Positions 46,642 through 55,266 of a DNA stretch of 64,000 nt are shown here, one piece after another (within the stretch, counting starts at the first letter, position 1; the number at the start of each line of letters is the position of its first letter). Source of the DNA: Cytophagales bacterium (lineage in GTDB: Bacteria; Pseudomonadota; Gammaproteobacteria; Burkholderiales; Burkholderiaceae_C); contig JASGCK010000004.1 of NCBI GenBank assembly GCA_030054145.1, positions 1 to 64,000 on the forward strand, written 5' to 3'. Made by a program: the position numbers and the translations under genes. Below the pieces are notes generated by a model. It searched no databases and was not told the origin of the DNA. It was given only the letters and a program-made list of their open reading frames with translations.

Positions 46642-47718
46642 TCAAGTGTTTGGGTTGCTCTTTTTGAATAAAGACTCAATTTCGTACTCCCCGCGTTCGT
46701 TAATGCCCATGACTTGGATCAATTCACTCGGACCCCGTGCGCCGTCCACCGTGGCGGCGTGAATGACATAGGGGAACGTGGCAGCGATTTGGCGGCGTAA
46801 GTCGTGCAGAGGCCAATTGGAGGCTTCAGGCGCCATGCGCACCATGTTTTCAAAGCGGTAGAGACCCATGAGGGCGCTATCGCTGTGCATACTGAAGCCT
46901 GAGCCTGGATGTCCTGTGTTGTAGGCATCGAGCACATCAAACGCCTCAGCGCCGCGCACCTCACCGACCATGATGCGGTTCGGTCTGTAGCGCAAAGCGT
47001 GCTTCACCAAGTCCCGCGTGTTAACGCCAAGCGAAGCATTCGCCTCAAATCCAACCCAGTTTGGAACAATGATTTGCAACTCATGCGGCTCTTCAATCGT
47101 CAACAACCTATCGCTGTGCGGAATCTCACGCGCCATTGCGTTGAGCAGCGTGGTCTTGCCAGATGAGGTCGATCCGCACAGCATTTGGTTGTAATGCTCG
47201 TAAATCAAGTGTTGGAACATTTCTTTGAGTGCTACGCCGCCCTTGGCAATATCAGATCGTTCGGGCCGTGAGAGCGTGACAAGCTTGCGCCCGTCTTTTG
47301 GCTGTGGCCAATGCGCGTCAAATGCGCCCGATGCGACATAGTGATCGAGATCAAAGACTCGTGCCGAATGGCGACGAATGGACATAGAGGGCCCGAGGTG
47401 CGATATCGGCGCAAGCGCTGCTGCAATGCGAAGCCCTGGCAATCTGCAATTGAGCAGTTTTGATTCGCCACCGTTGCCTGTTTGATTCAGGTTAGCAATC
47501 GTCGTGATAACACCTGTGACGCGCGAAGCATCCAGTTTCATGTCCAGTTTTTGATATAAGCCACTCTTTTCAATCCAGATGTTCGTTGGATCGTTAATCA
47601 TGATCTCCTGCACGTCGGGCAGGTCAAAGTAACGGTACAAATCACCAAGCTGTGCGGGCAGTATGACTTGGCTCATGTGTTGCTCTAAGGCGGCTGCGCC
47701 TTGGCGAAGGTCACTCAT
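46642..47718 (-). CDS. virB11: VirB11-type T4SS ATPase
   Basis: 358 residues from ATG 47718 with GGGAGG upstream. Walker A MLCGSTSSGKTTLLNA near 186, the Asp box LLTIEEPHELQI, Walker B-like RYRPNRIMVGEVRGAEAFD and the His box CxxHSD-type GFSMHSDSAL are all present. Hexameric ATPase at the base of the secretion channel. Its start overlaps the end of the lytic transglycosylase gene. Confidence 0.85.
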   Translation of the reverse strand: MSDLRQGAAALEQHMSQVILPAQLGDLYRYFDLPDVQEIMINDPTNIWIEKSGLYQKLDMKLDASRVTGVITTIANLNQTGNGGESKLLNCRLPGLRIAAALAPISHLGPSMSIRRHSARVFDLDHYVASGAFDAHWPQPKDGRKLVTLSRPERSDIAKGGVALKEMFQHLIYEHYNQMLCGSTSSGKTTLLNAMAREIPHSDRLLTIEEPHELQIIVPNWVGFEANASLGVNTRDLVKHALRYRPNRIMVGEVRGAEAFDVLDAYNTGHPGSGFSMHSDSALMGLYRFENMVRMAPEASNWPLHDLRRQIAATFPYVIHAATVDGARGPSELIQVMGINERGEYEIESLFKKSNPNT

Positions 47719-48424
47719 AGTTACCCTCCCACACATTCATGTTAGAGGCCGTCACCGCCTCGGTCGCTGATCCCTGCGGGTAAGCTACTGTTCGCATAGG
47801 CTGGGCATGAGTCATGCCGTTAGAGGCAAAACGACGCTGTAATTTTTGATACACGCCAGTGGCGTAGCGCACGCGCTTCCAATGTGTTTGCGCGTTGTAT
47901 GCGCCTACGGCATTCCAAGTCACGCCAAGGCGCTTGAAGTTGTTAGCCAATATCCAAGCGCCGATGTCTGCATTCACGCAAGGCTGGAACAAATGGCTGG
48001 CTGTCACGCCGTATTGCCTGAGTGTTGGCAACCACGATGAATTGATTTGCATCAGACCGTAGTCAACCGATCCGTCTGAATTACCTGCCGCCATCGGTTT
48101 GCGCACGGCGTTCGGGTTAAAGCTACTCTCTTGTTCGGCAATTGCAACAAGCAAGGCATAGGCCACACCGTGTTTATTCGCCGCTTGCTGCAAGCACGCA
48201 TCCACATCTCGGGAAGGAGAAAGACTTGCAGACATCACCATTAAAGGCAATGCTGCAAGTAAAGAGGCGATCAAACCCCTGAGAGGACGACTGACAACGA
48301 ACAAAACTGAAACCCTGCTTAAAACCAAGACCGATTGAAGAAGCGGGGGAAGCAACTGGAAATCCAGTCGCCTCCCCGCCTCACGGTTACGGTGTTGATC
48401 ACGGAGATGAGCCAACACTTGCAC
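47711..48424 (-). CDS. virB1: VirB1-type lytic transglycosylase
   Basis: 237 residues, perhaps with a later true start, since the first 40 are atypical. Signal-type hydrophobic region near 48-66 (LRGLIASLLAALPLMVM), then the SLT core: AYALLVAIAEQESSFNPNAV (catalytic Glu near 99), DYGLMQINSSW and AVGAYNAQ. It would open peptidoglycan for channel assembly. First gene of the operon. Confidence 0.8.
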   Translation of the reverse strand: MQVLAHLRDQHRNREAGRRLDFQLLPPLLQSVLVLSRVSVLFVVSRPLRGLIASLLAALPLMVMSASLSPSRDVDACLQQAANKHGVAYALLVAIAEQESSFNPNAVRKPMAAGNSDGSVDYGLMQINSSWLPTLRQYGVTASHLFQPCVNADIGAWILANNFKRLGVTWNAVGAYNAQTHWKRVRYATGVYQKLQRRFASNGMTHAQPMRTVAYPQGSATEAVTASNMNVWEGNYE

Positions 48425-48904
48425 GTTCGGTCAAAAACGTACAAGAGCTAGTTTCAGAAATTTGTCAAGTGTTCGCCTTAATCCGCGTGAATTTTCTTCA
48501 AAAAATAATTCACGCTGGCCTTACAGAAACTTACAGAAAAAGTTATCCACAGAAATAAGCTAAGTATTTATTATAAAAGGAAAAAAGACGGACTAAACGG
48601 GATAATGGGCTTATCTAAAGGACTTTCGCTTATAAATATCAGCGAAATTTTAGAAGGACTAAGGCTGAACGGTGAAATGCCTTAAATTTTAATAAAAACA
48701 AGGACTTAATGGATAAAATCCATAAATGAAAAATGATTGAATCTCGCGAACGAGATTGTAGTGATTGACATTTTGCCACAAAAAATTCCACAATCAGCCT
48801 GAATTTTATTTTCAAAATAATTCACGCGGTTTATTCCCTCAGATTTCCCTGTTCTTGACAATACTGCCTACGAACTACAAAACCGTCTTTTGTGCGGCAA
48901 CACC
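48425..48904. promoter_or_regulatory. AT-rich intergenic region with DnaA-box-like site and repeats
   Basis: 480 bp between divergent virB1 and the orf/traI operon. It has GCGTGAATT (48485-48493) and AATTCACGC (48507-48515) as an inverted repeat; a second AAAATAATTCACGC at 48814-48827 repeats the right arm; TTATCCACA at 48543-48551 is a consensus DnaA box. Several AAGGACT words recur. TTGACA at 48855-48860 is a good -35. It must hold promoters for both operons and could contain oriT or an origin. Confidence 0.5.
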
Positions 48905-49189
48905 ATGTCAACACCATTAAATATTGATTTAATTCAAAGAGTTATTCTTAACGCCCAAGGCTGGTGGTGCGACTTCTCAGGTGAATTAGATGATCTCAGC
49001 GACATACAAATTGCGGAAAACCTGTCACAAGCTGATATTTTAAAAATATTGTTGTTATTTTGCGACATTAATCAGTGGTCTGCCATAAACCCTAAAGAAT
49101 TGTCAGGAATTCAATGGAGTGCTTCCATTGAATCCTATGAGTCTTTCAAGTCCAAAACGCCGCACGCTGTGCCATTTATCAAGGTGTGA
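48905..49189 (+). CDS. Small hypothetical protein upstream of traI
   Basis: 94 residues from ATG 48905. Acidic, helical, with QGWWCDFSGELDDLSDIQIA and an LLLFCDINQW helix. No family recognised. Its stop overlaps the traI start (GTGA), so it is coupled to the relaxase gene and may act in relaxosome control, by position only. Confidence 0.5.
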   Translation: MSTPLNIDLIQRVILNAQGWWCDFSGELDDLSDIQIAENLSQADILKILLLFCDINQWSAINPKELSGIQWSASIESYESFKSKTPHAVPFIKV

Positions 49190-51363
49190 GTTTCAGTATG
49201 GTTGATGCAATCCTCATTGTCGCCCTACTCCTTGGTGCAATCATTTCGTTTGGAATGTTCTGGCGCAATCGCGCAAAACAACCGCGAAGCACGCTAACCA
49301 AGGCATCTGCCCCGCATGGCGCTCCCAGCAGCGTGAAATCTCTCCGACCTGCCGATCAAATTGAGATTCAACCTGCACAAGCGCTATTAGATGCCACGGG
49401 CACCAGCGCTTTGGTCGAAGAGATTCGCACGCTGCTCGGTTTGAATCCGCAAAACTACGAGGAAGATGTTCTCTGCGTTTTGCATCGCTATGCGGAATTT
49501 GTCCAGCTGTTACCCGCAAGTGAGTCGCATCATCACGCGCAGCCTGGTGGATTGCTCGAACACACTTTGGAGGTGGCTGTCAACGCCCTCAAAATCCGCC
49601 AAGGCTACAAGCTACCTCTGCAATCAGCCGTTGAAGATCAGATTCGCTTGGGTTCGGTGTGGTCGTATGGCATTTTGATTGCAGCCTTGCTGCATGACAT
49701 TGGCAAGCCAGTTTCAGATGTGGTGGTGCAACTCTATGGTGCGGATGCCGCGCAGCCCTTGCTGCGCTGGAACGGTTTAGCAGGCTCTATGCTGGAGCAA
49801 TCGAAAGTGAGTCATTATTCAGTGACTTTCCCCTCTCACAAGTCCTATGAAGTCCACGCTAGACTTCCTATTACCTTGATTCAATCCATGCTAGCCAATC
49901 GCTCCCGCGCTTGGCTAGCGACTGATCCCGCTTTGTTTAATGAGCTGGTGCAATACCTTGATGGTCAACCGCCAGCGGGGAGCATCATTTCCGAAATCGT
50001 CGCTAAAGCTGACTCTTTGTCTGTAGCTAGAAATCTAAAAGCAGGTAGCCGCGTGCGGTTTAGCTCAAGTCGCACGCCGCCGTTGATCGAGCGACTCATG
50101 GGGGGCTTGCGTGCTCTATTGGTAGAGGGATTAGTGCCATTCAACCGCCCTGGTGCAACAGCCTTCGTGGACGCGGATGGCGAGCACATTTGGGTGGTGG
50201 CAGGCACAGCGGCCAATCAAGTCCGCGACCTACTGAACTCACGCGAGCAACGCGCTGGACAAGCCTTAGGCTTGCCAACTGACAATGCGCGGTTATTTGA
50301 CACGTGGAGCGAGTACGGTGCCTTGGTCATACCACCACCCGAATTTGGTCGTGGCTCTGTTTGGTGGGTCCGCGTGGAGTTTGCGGATTGGCAGCAAATT
50401 TTGACCATGCTTAAATTCCCACTCAGCAAACTCTTTACCGATGGACAAAGACCACCAGCGGCTAATGTAGCTATGACGTTATGCCCAGTATCGCCTGACA
50501 CTGATCGCGATCTTGCCAAGTCCACAGATTCACCATCAGCAATTACTGCAAACATAGATCCAACGGCGGAACAAGCGGAGCAAGGTCTGGGTAAATTGCA
50601 GCAGCCACAAGATCCTTCACAAGACGCTCCACCCTACGAGCTGCAAAGCTATACCGCAGAGTCGTTACAACCGCAAGTAGCGCCTGAATTATCCACAGAT
50701 GCTCAGCATCTCTATTCACCATCACCTGTAATCGACACCCCAGTTGTGACACGTGATTTAGTATTTTTGGACGATACACAAAGCGCCAGCAGTGCGCTTC
50801 AAACAGTCCGCGCTACGCCTAGCGGCGCGGGTGCGGTAAAGCCTCATAGCGCTGCCACCCGACTGCCCAAAGCCTTGTTTAAAGCGCCTGGCGCGACTGC
50901 GCCGAGACCAAATGCCGATAGCTTTATCAATTGGGTCAAAGTTGGATTGAGTTTAGATCCTGATGCAGACTCGGATGCCCTCAGTTTCAATCGTGTGGAT
51001 TCGATGATTCATTTTGTGGATGAAGGGATGGTACTTGTCACACCTAAGATTTTTAAACACTTTTTGGAGCAACACACCTTCATTGGCGACGTGGGCGTAT
51101 CCAAAGATCCGCTGCGTGCTTTGCAAAACGAATTGAACAAAGCAGGCTACTTTTCCAAAGCTTCGGGTGCCAGTAGTTTCCATCGATTTCAAACCAAGAG
51201 CGAAGATGGCACGCTTGGCACCCCATTCAATGCGTGCCTTATACCGAATCCGCACGCCTATGTGAAACCAGTTCCCGCCTCAAATCCATTGCTGTCCAAG
51301 GCGACTACACCACCAACACCGCGTCGTGCCTTTAAACCCACAACCTCACCAAGTACCGCATGA
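49186..51363 (+). CDS. traI: MobH-type relaxase TraI
   Basis: 725 residues from GTG 49186 (an ATG at 49198 is an alternative). An N-terminal membrane segment, then the TraI_2 HD-type relaxase domain: HHHAQPGGLLEH (His 115-117, His 126), LLHDIGKP (His170-Asp171). A linker of about residues 420-560 follows. The C-terminal TraI_2_C domain has FINWVKVGLSLDPDADSDAL and MIHFVDEGMVLVTP. MobH relaxases nick oriT in SXT/PFGI-like elements. Coupled to traD by ATGA. Confidence 0.85.
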   Translation: MSFSMVDAILIVALLLGAIISFGMFWRNRAKQPRSTLTKASAPHGAPSSVKSLRPADQIEIQPAQALLDATGTSALVEEIRTLLGLNPQNYEEDVLCVLHRYAEFVQLLPASESHHHAQPGGLLEHTLEVAVNALKIRQGYKLPLQSAVEDQIRLGSVWSYGILIAALLHDIGKPVSDVVVQLYGADAAQPLLRWNGLAGSMLEQSKVSHYSVTFPSHKSYEVHARLPITLIQSMLANRSRAWLATDPALFNELVQYLDGQPPAGSIISEIVAKADSLSVARNLKAGSRVRFSSSRTPPLIERLMGGLRALLVEGLVPFNRPGATAFVDADGEHIWVVAGTAANQVRDLLNSREQRAGQALGLPTDNARLFDTWSEYGALVIPPPEFGRGSVWWVRVEFADWQQILTMLKFPLSKLFTDGQRPPAANVAMTLCPVSPDTDRDLAKSTDSPSAITANIDPTAEQAEQGLGKLQQPQDPSQDAPPYELQSYTAESLQPQVAPELSTDAQHLYSPSPVIDTPVVTRDLVFLDDTQSASSALQTVRATPSGAGAVKPHSAATRLPKALFKAPGATAPRPNADSFINWVKVGLSLDPDADSDALSFNRVDSMIHFVDEGMVLVTPKIFKHFLEQHTFIGDVGVSKDPLRALQNELNKAGYFSKASGASSFHRFQTKSEDGTLGTPFNACLIPNPHAYVKPVPASNPLLSKATTPPTPRRAFKPTTSPSTA

Positions 51364-53459
51364 GCTACCCCATAGAAAACCAATTTCGCAAACCCGTGGA
51401 GTTCGTGTCCGCTGTAGTTTGCATTGCCTGCGCCGTCGGCGCACTCATTTATCACGGCACGATTGGCGGTGTCAGTATTTGGGTCACACTCTTTACCGTC
51501 CTGCTCTTGCTGGCCAATGCCTTGCGCCGTTTCAGACAAGGCTTGGCGATATTCAAGTTTCAAATGAATCTGCGTTGGCTGCCAACCTACAAGCTCAAAA
51601 GCGACGATATCCCGTGGTCAAAAAAAGAGCTGTTCCTTGGAATGGGCTTTTATTGGGATCAAAGCCACACCCAGCGATTGTTCCTTGCGCGTCAGCCGCA
51701 AAACAAGCACCTTCGTGCGCGCAATAGCCACTACGAAACGGCGCGGGCTTTCGAGCGCAATCATCCCGATCATTGGCGCTCGCGGTTAACCAGTAAACAA
51801 GTCTGGTGGAATCCCGTGTCACCCTTGCCCAATGTAGGCGGAGATCCCGCCATACATGGCGTAGAGCCGCATGAGCGCGAGGTATGGATGTCTATCCTAG
51901 AGCGCGTTGGCCACACTGTGGTTTTAGGCACAACCCGCGTTGGCAAAACACGCTTTGCCGAAATTCTCATCACGCAAGACATTCACCGTGGTGACGTGGT
52001 GATCGTGGTCGATCCCAAAGGTGATGTTGAATTGCTCAAGCGCATGTATGCGGAAGCCGCACGCGCTGGACGATCCAAAGACTTTTGGTTTTTTCATCTT
52101 GGCTATCCTGAGATATCGGATCGCTACAGTCCTGTGTCCTCTATCGGCCGCATCACAGAAGTAGCCACACGCCTAGCCAACCAATTGCCAGGCGAGGGGC
52201 AAAGCGCCGCGTTCAAAGAATTCGTATGGCTCTACGTGAACATCCTGTCGCGAACCATGTTCGCGCTAGGGATGAATCCAACCTATGAATTATTGGCTCA
52301 ATATGCAGCTGATATTGACACTTTGGCTGAGAAGTATTTTGAGGCTTGGCTAAACAAAGCCTATCCAGATTGGCTCAATTATTTTGAGGGTAGCGACCAA
52401 GAGGTCGATGCACAGGTCAAGAAGACTGGACGCAGCCGTGTGGCCGTCCAGTTCTTAGTAATGATGCGCAAGAAAGGTTGGAGTGATCCGATTGCCGATG
52501 GTCTTAGTTCGATCTTGGCCAACGACAAAGCACGGTACCAAGCACTCATCAACTCACTCTATCCCTTGCTGCAAAAATTGACTTCTGGCAAGGTCAGCGA
52601 GCTGTTGTCGCCCAAGTGGGAAGACGTAAACGACAAGCGGCGTATTTTTGATTGGGACAAAATCATGAACATGGGCGGGATCGTGTACATCGGACTCGAT
52701 GCTCTATCTGACCCCGAAGTGGCCGCAGCGGTCGGCAATGCGATGTTTGCCGATTTGACATCCACAGCTGGCCGCCGCTATAAATTTGGCACAGCCTACG
52801 GGCAAGGTACGAGCGAGAGTGTCGCCAGTTCACGCAAGGTCTCGATTCATGCCGACGAATTCAATGAGCTGATTGGCGACGAATTTGTACCTTTGCTGAA
52901 CAAGGCAGGTGGCGCGGGCTATCAAGTAGCGGTGTACACGCAGACATGGTCAGATGTGGAAGCTCGCCTTGGCAGTGCAGCCAAGGCCGCACAAATTGGC
53001 GGCAACCTGAACACGATGATTATGCTCAGGGTCAAAAACACAGAGACTGCCGAGTTGTTGACCGATCAATTGCCCAAGGTGAACGTATATTCCAGTACCT
53101 TGGTATCGGGCTCTACAGGCGTGCAAAATCCCGAAGACTTTGCGGATTTTGGTGCGCGAACTGAAGATCGTCTATCAAGCACCGAAGTTCCGATGTTGCA
53201 ACCGACTGATTTGGTGCAATTGCCCAAAGGGCAAGCCTTTGCGCTGATTGAAGGCGGTCAACTGGTCAAACTGAGACTGCCCTTGCCAAGCGATGAAAGC
53301 GATCGACATTGGCCCGCATCGATGGAGGCCGTTTTTACAGGGATGCAAGCCAAATACCAGCGCTATGTGCATCAAGCTGACGCGCAAGAAGTGCCGTCCA
53401 ATTTTGATGGCGGCACCGCTTCTAAATTAACCACGAAAGGAGCAGGCAGTGGCTTCTAG
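51360..53459 (+). CDS. traD: TraD-type coupling protein (T4CP)
   Basis: 699 residues. Two N-terminal helices (about 12-33 and 38-54), Walker A VVLGTTRVGKTRFAE (190-197), Walker B VVIVVDPKGDVE (near 215-222), and the later segment VSIHADEFNELIGDEFVPLL near 495. TraD/VirD4 ATPases hand the relaxase-DNA to the secretion channel. Start overlaps traI by four bases. The size and ICE context fit the TraD of MobH elements. Confidence 0.85.
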   Translation: MSYPIENQFRKPVEFVSAVVCIACAVGALIYHGTIGGVSIWVTLFTVLLLLANALRRFRQGLAIFKFQMNLRWLPTYKLKSDDIPWSKKELFLGMGFYWDQSHTQRLFLARQPQNKHLRARNSHYETARAFERNHPDHWRSRLTSKQVWWNPVSPLPNVGGDPAIHGVEPHEREVWMSILERVGHTVVLGTTRVGKTRFAEILITQDIHRGDVVIVVDPKGDVELLKRMYAEAARAGRSKDFWFFHLGYPEISDRYSPVSSIGRITEVATRLANQLPGEGQSAAFKEFVWLYVNILSRTMFALGMNPTYELLAQYAADIDTLAEKYFEAWLNKAYPDWLNYFEGSDQEVDAQVKKTGRSRVAVQFLVMMRKKGWSDPIADGLSSILANDKARYQALINSLYPLLQKLTSGKVSELLSPKWEDVNDKRRIFDWDKIMNMGGIVYIGLDALSDPEVAAAVGNAMFADLTSTAGRRYKFGTAYGQGTSESVASSRKVSIHADEFNELIGDEFVPLLNKAGGAGYQVAVYTQTWSDVEARLGSAAKAAQIGGNLNTMIMLRVKNTETAELLTDQLPKVNVYSSTLVSGSTGVQNPEDFADFGARTEDRLSSTEVPMLQPTDLVQLPKGQAFALIEGGQLVKLRLPLPSDESDRHWPASMEAVFTGMQAKYQRYVHQADAQEVPSNFDGGTASKLTTKGAGSGF

Positions 53460-54156
53460 CTCTCAACCCCGCGAGCACGCCGTCGCGCACGCGACGTTCG
53501 CGCCTTTTAAGTTCGCCTGGCATCTTTTGGCCTCAGGTTTGCTGGTTTGGTTTGTGAGCATGGTGATTCAAATTGCCTATGTGCGCTACTACCACTTAAA
53601 TCCAGATGTACATATGGAACAGCAAATCAACTATTACATCGATAAAGCACCATCCAAGGGCTTGGTCGAGGCATTGGCATTCAAGGCTTATTGGTTGGTG
53701 TTTGAGGCTACTTCATTTCAGCGACTGGTCAGCTCAGCGCCTAAACCAGCAGATGCCACTACCGAATATCAGGAGCCGCTTGGCAAAAGCGTACATCGCA
53801 CGATTTGGGCGGCGTATCGACAAGATTTAATCGTGGTGGCCTACGGCACAGTTCTGTTTGGTGTGAAGGTCGCAATCGTATTGTTCGTCATTCCACTGTT
53901 TTTGATTTTGCTCGTTGCCGCTGGCATCGATGGCTTGGTGCAGCGAAGCATTCGGCGTGCTTGCGGTGGTAATGAATCAGACACGCTTTATCACCGCGCA
54001 AAACTTTATGGCACTAAGTTGCTACCGCCTTTCGCCATTGTGATTTTCTTTTGCAGCCCTGTGCCGTTTGAGGCTGCATGGCTTTTTGTGCCGTGCGCCT
54101 TTGTCAGCGCGGCTTTACTGCGCATACAGGCCACCTACTACAAAAAGTACATCTAG
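53449..54156 (+). CDS. DUF4400-like integrating element membrane protein
   Basis: 235 residues from GTG 53449 with AAAGGAGC upstream, overlapping traD by 11 bp. Membrane helices near 25-47, 133-165 and 190-222. The layout and place after traD match the DUF4400 (TIGR03747-type) ICE membrane proteins. It may be part of the mating apparatus; function unproven. Confidence 0.6.
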   Translation: MASSSQPREHAVAHATFAPFKFAWHLLASGLLVWFVSMVIQIAYVRYYHLNPDVHMEQQINYYIDKAPSKGLVEALAFKAYWLVFEATSFQRLVSSAPKPADATTEYQEPLGKSVHRTIWAAYRQDLIVVAYGTVLFGVKVAIVLFVIPLFLILLVAAGIDGLVQRSIRRACGGNESDTLYHRAKLYGTKLLPPFAIVIFFCSPVPFEAAWLFVPCAFVSAALLRIQATYYKKYI

Positions 54157-54196
54157 CATTGCAATAAAATTTCGGCTACCATTTAGATTCTTGACC

Positions 54197-54412
54197 GCTA
54201 ATGCGAATTAGCACAAGTCCGCTGCGAAAGCAGTACCCTACGCTGGGCAACCAGCACCCTATGTCGTCAGGCTCCAAGTCCTCTCGATCAACGCACCGCA
54301 AGGTGTGTGATTGATGACTGATGACACTCGCAAGAGTTGGAGTTTTTCTGTTAGTTTTATCAACCCTTGGGGAACAATCTTCCCCGATAGGGTTTGAGCG
54401 TTCCCCTTTTTT
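54197..54412 (+). promoter_or_regulatory. Structured leader RNA, copy 5 (chimeric, full type)
   Basis: P0 54197-54212 is GCTAAT-GCGA-ATTAGC. Then a P1 of the copy-4 kind (CTGC-GAAA-GCAG, 54222-54233, TACCCT) is followed by a second P1 of the copy-2 kind (54242-54255, GCTGG-GCAA-CCAGC, ACCCTAT). From about 54239 it matches copy 2 with only three changes over about 165 bases; two keep the structure (loop GTAA to GCAA, GGCT to GACT opposite AGTC). Attenuator: GGGGAAC 54369-54375, TTCCCC 54380-54385, GTTCCCC 54400-54406, T6. Confidence 0.8.
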
Positions 54413-54430
54413 ATTTTTAAAGGAAATGCT

Positions 54431-54760
54431 ATGATTCAATCCATGTCAATAACTTTCTATCAAGCTCTCGTTGATGCTCAAATCTCACCAGCTGCGGCTC
54501 ACGCCGTATCGGAGGCCTTGCGCAACGATGTGCAGCAACTTAGTGCGGAGCATCAAAAAAACTTGATGACTCAGGCGGATGGCGAAAAAATTCGAACTGA
54601 GATTGCCAACGTCAAAACTGACATTGCTAACGTCAAAACTGACATTGCTAACGTCAAAACTGACATTGTGAAGCACTTAAACGATTTGGTCTTGAAGTTG
54701 GTTGCAATTTGCGTGGCAACGGTTGCCGCTTTCAAACTGATCCCGTCGCTGCATACGTAA
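54431..54760 (+). CDS. Coiled-coil protein with C-terminal membrane helix
   Basis: 109 residues from ATG 54431 (AAAGGAAA upstream). A heptad repeat IANVKTD occurs three times (about residues 58-78), from exact or near-exact 21-bp repeats at 54602-54664. A C-terminal hydrophobic helix (LVLKLVAICVATVAAFKLI) anchors it. It resembles small DUF1640-type coiled-coil membrane proteins. It is controlled by the chimeric leader. Repeat number could vary between strains. Confidence 0.6.
   Translation: MIQSMSITFYQALVDAQISPAAAHAVSEALRNDVQQLSAEHQKNLMTQADGEKIRTEIANVKTDIANVKTDIANVKTDIVKHLNDLVLKLVAICVATVAAFKLIPSLHT
54602..54664 (+). repeat. Three tandem 21-bp in-frame repeats
   Basis: Unit ATTGCTAACGTCAAAACTGA plus one base, three times (the first has C for T), encoding IANVKTD heptads. 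Slipped-strand expansion would keep the frame and lengthen the coiled coil. Confidence 0.85.
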
Positions 54761-54761
54761 C

Positions 54762-54896
54762 GGATTAAACGAAATCTATCGAAGCTTTGCAAAAGGTTTT
54801 CGTGAAGGTTCTGAGATTTTCTTTGCCCCATTCGTGGGAGCATGGAAAGGCATCAAAGCCGAATTTCAACGACTCGAACGTCTTCGGTTTGCATAA
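54762..54896 (+). pseudogene. ORF without normal start, aromatic C-terminal segment
   Basis: Directly after the coiled-coil gene the frame reads NEIYRSFAKGFREGSEIFFA, then PFVGAWKGIKAEFQRLERLR to the stop at 54894-54896. No ATG, GTG or TTG lies near its beginning, though it looks coding. It could use a rare start or be a gene truncated at its 5' end. Confidence 0.35.
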
Positions 54897-54917
54897 ACCT
54901 GATTTATTTTTCGCATC

Positions 54918-54944
54918 AAACCCCTCTTCGGAGGGGTTTGTTAT
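54918..54944 (+). terminator. Rho-independent terminator
   Basis: AAACCCCTC-TTCG-GAGGGGTTT (54918-54939) followed by GTTATTTG. It ends the leader-copy-5 transcript. Confidence 0.75.
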
Positions 54945-54971
54945 TTGTGGTGCTTGATCGCATGGTCAGGC

Positions 54972-55232
54972 TCATGTAGCAAGAGCGCATCCTTCATCTT
55001 GGACGCGATCAACTGCAACGCTCGGCTTAACCAAAGTCAAGTGTGTGTTGCAAGCAGGCTTTAGCCTACTTAGCAACGCTGGGAAATCATCTGATTGAGC
55101 GAAGATGGCGTGCAACGCCTCTCGCTCAATCAGATGGTGTCCACCTTCGGTAACTTGAAATCTTGATGCTGGCATATCTCGAATTATGTCCGCAATCGTC
55201 TTGAGTGCTTGGACTACTACAATCTGCCGCAA
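54972..55232 (-). CDS. Hypothetical protein divergent from the recombinase
   Basis: Up to 86 residues from a TTG at 55232, or 67 from ATG 55175. It has FQVTEGGHHLIEREALHAIF and a C-terminal VDRVQDEGC, no domain recognised. Coding status is uncertain; it is the only plausible gene in 54945-55266. Confidence 0.3.
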   Translation of the reverse strand: MRQIVVVQALKTIADIIRDMPASRFQVTEGGHHLIEREALHAIFAQSDDFPALLSRLKPACNTHLTLVKPSVAVDRVQDEGCALAT

Positions 55233-55266
55233 ATAATTTTCAAGTCACCGTGACCGTTGACATTTG

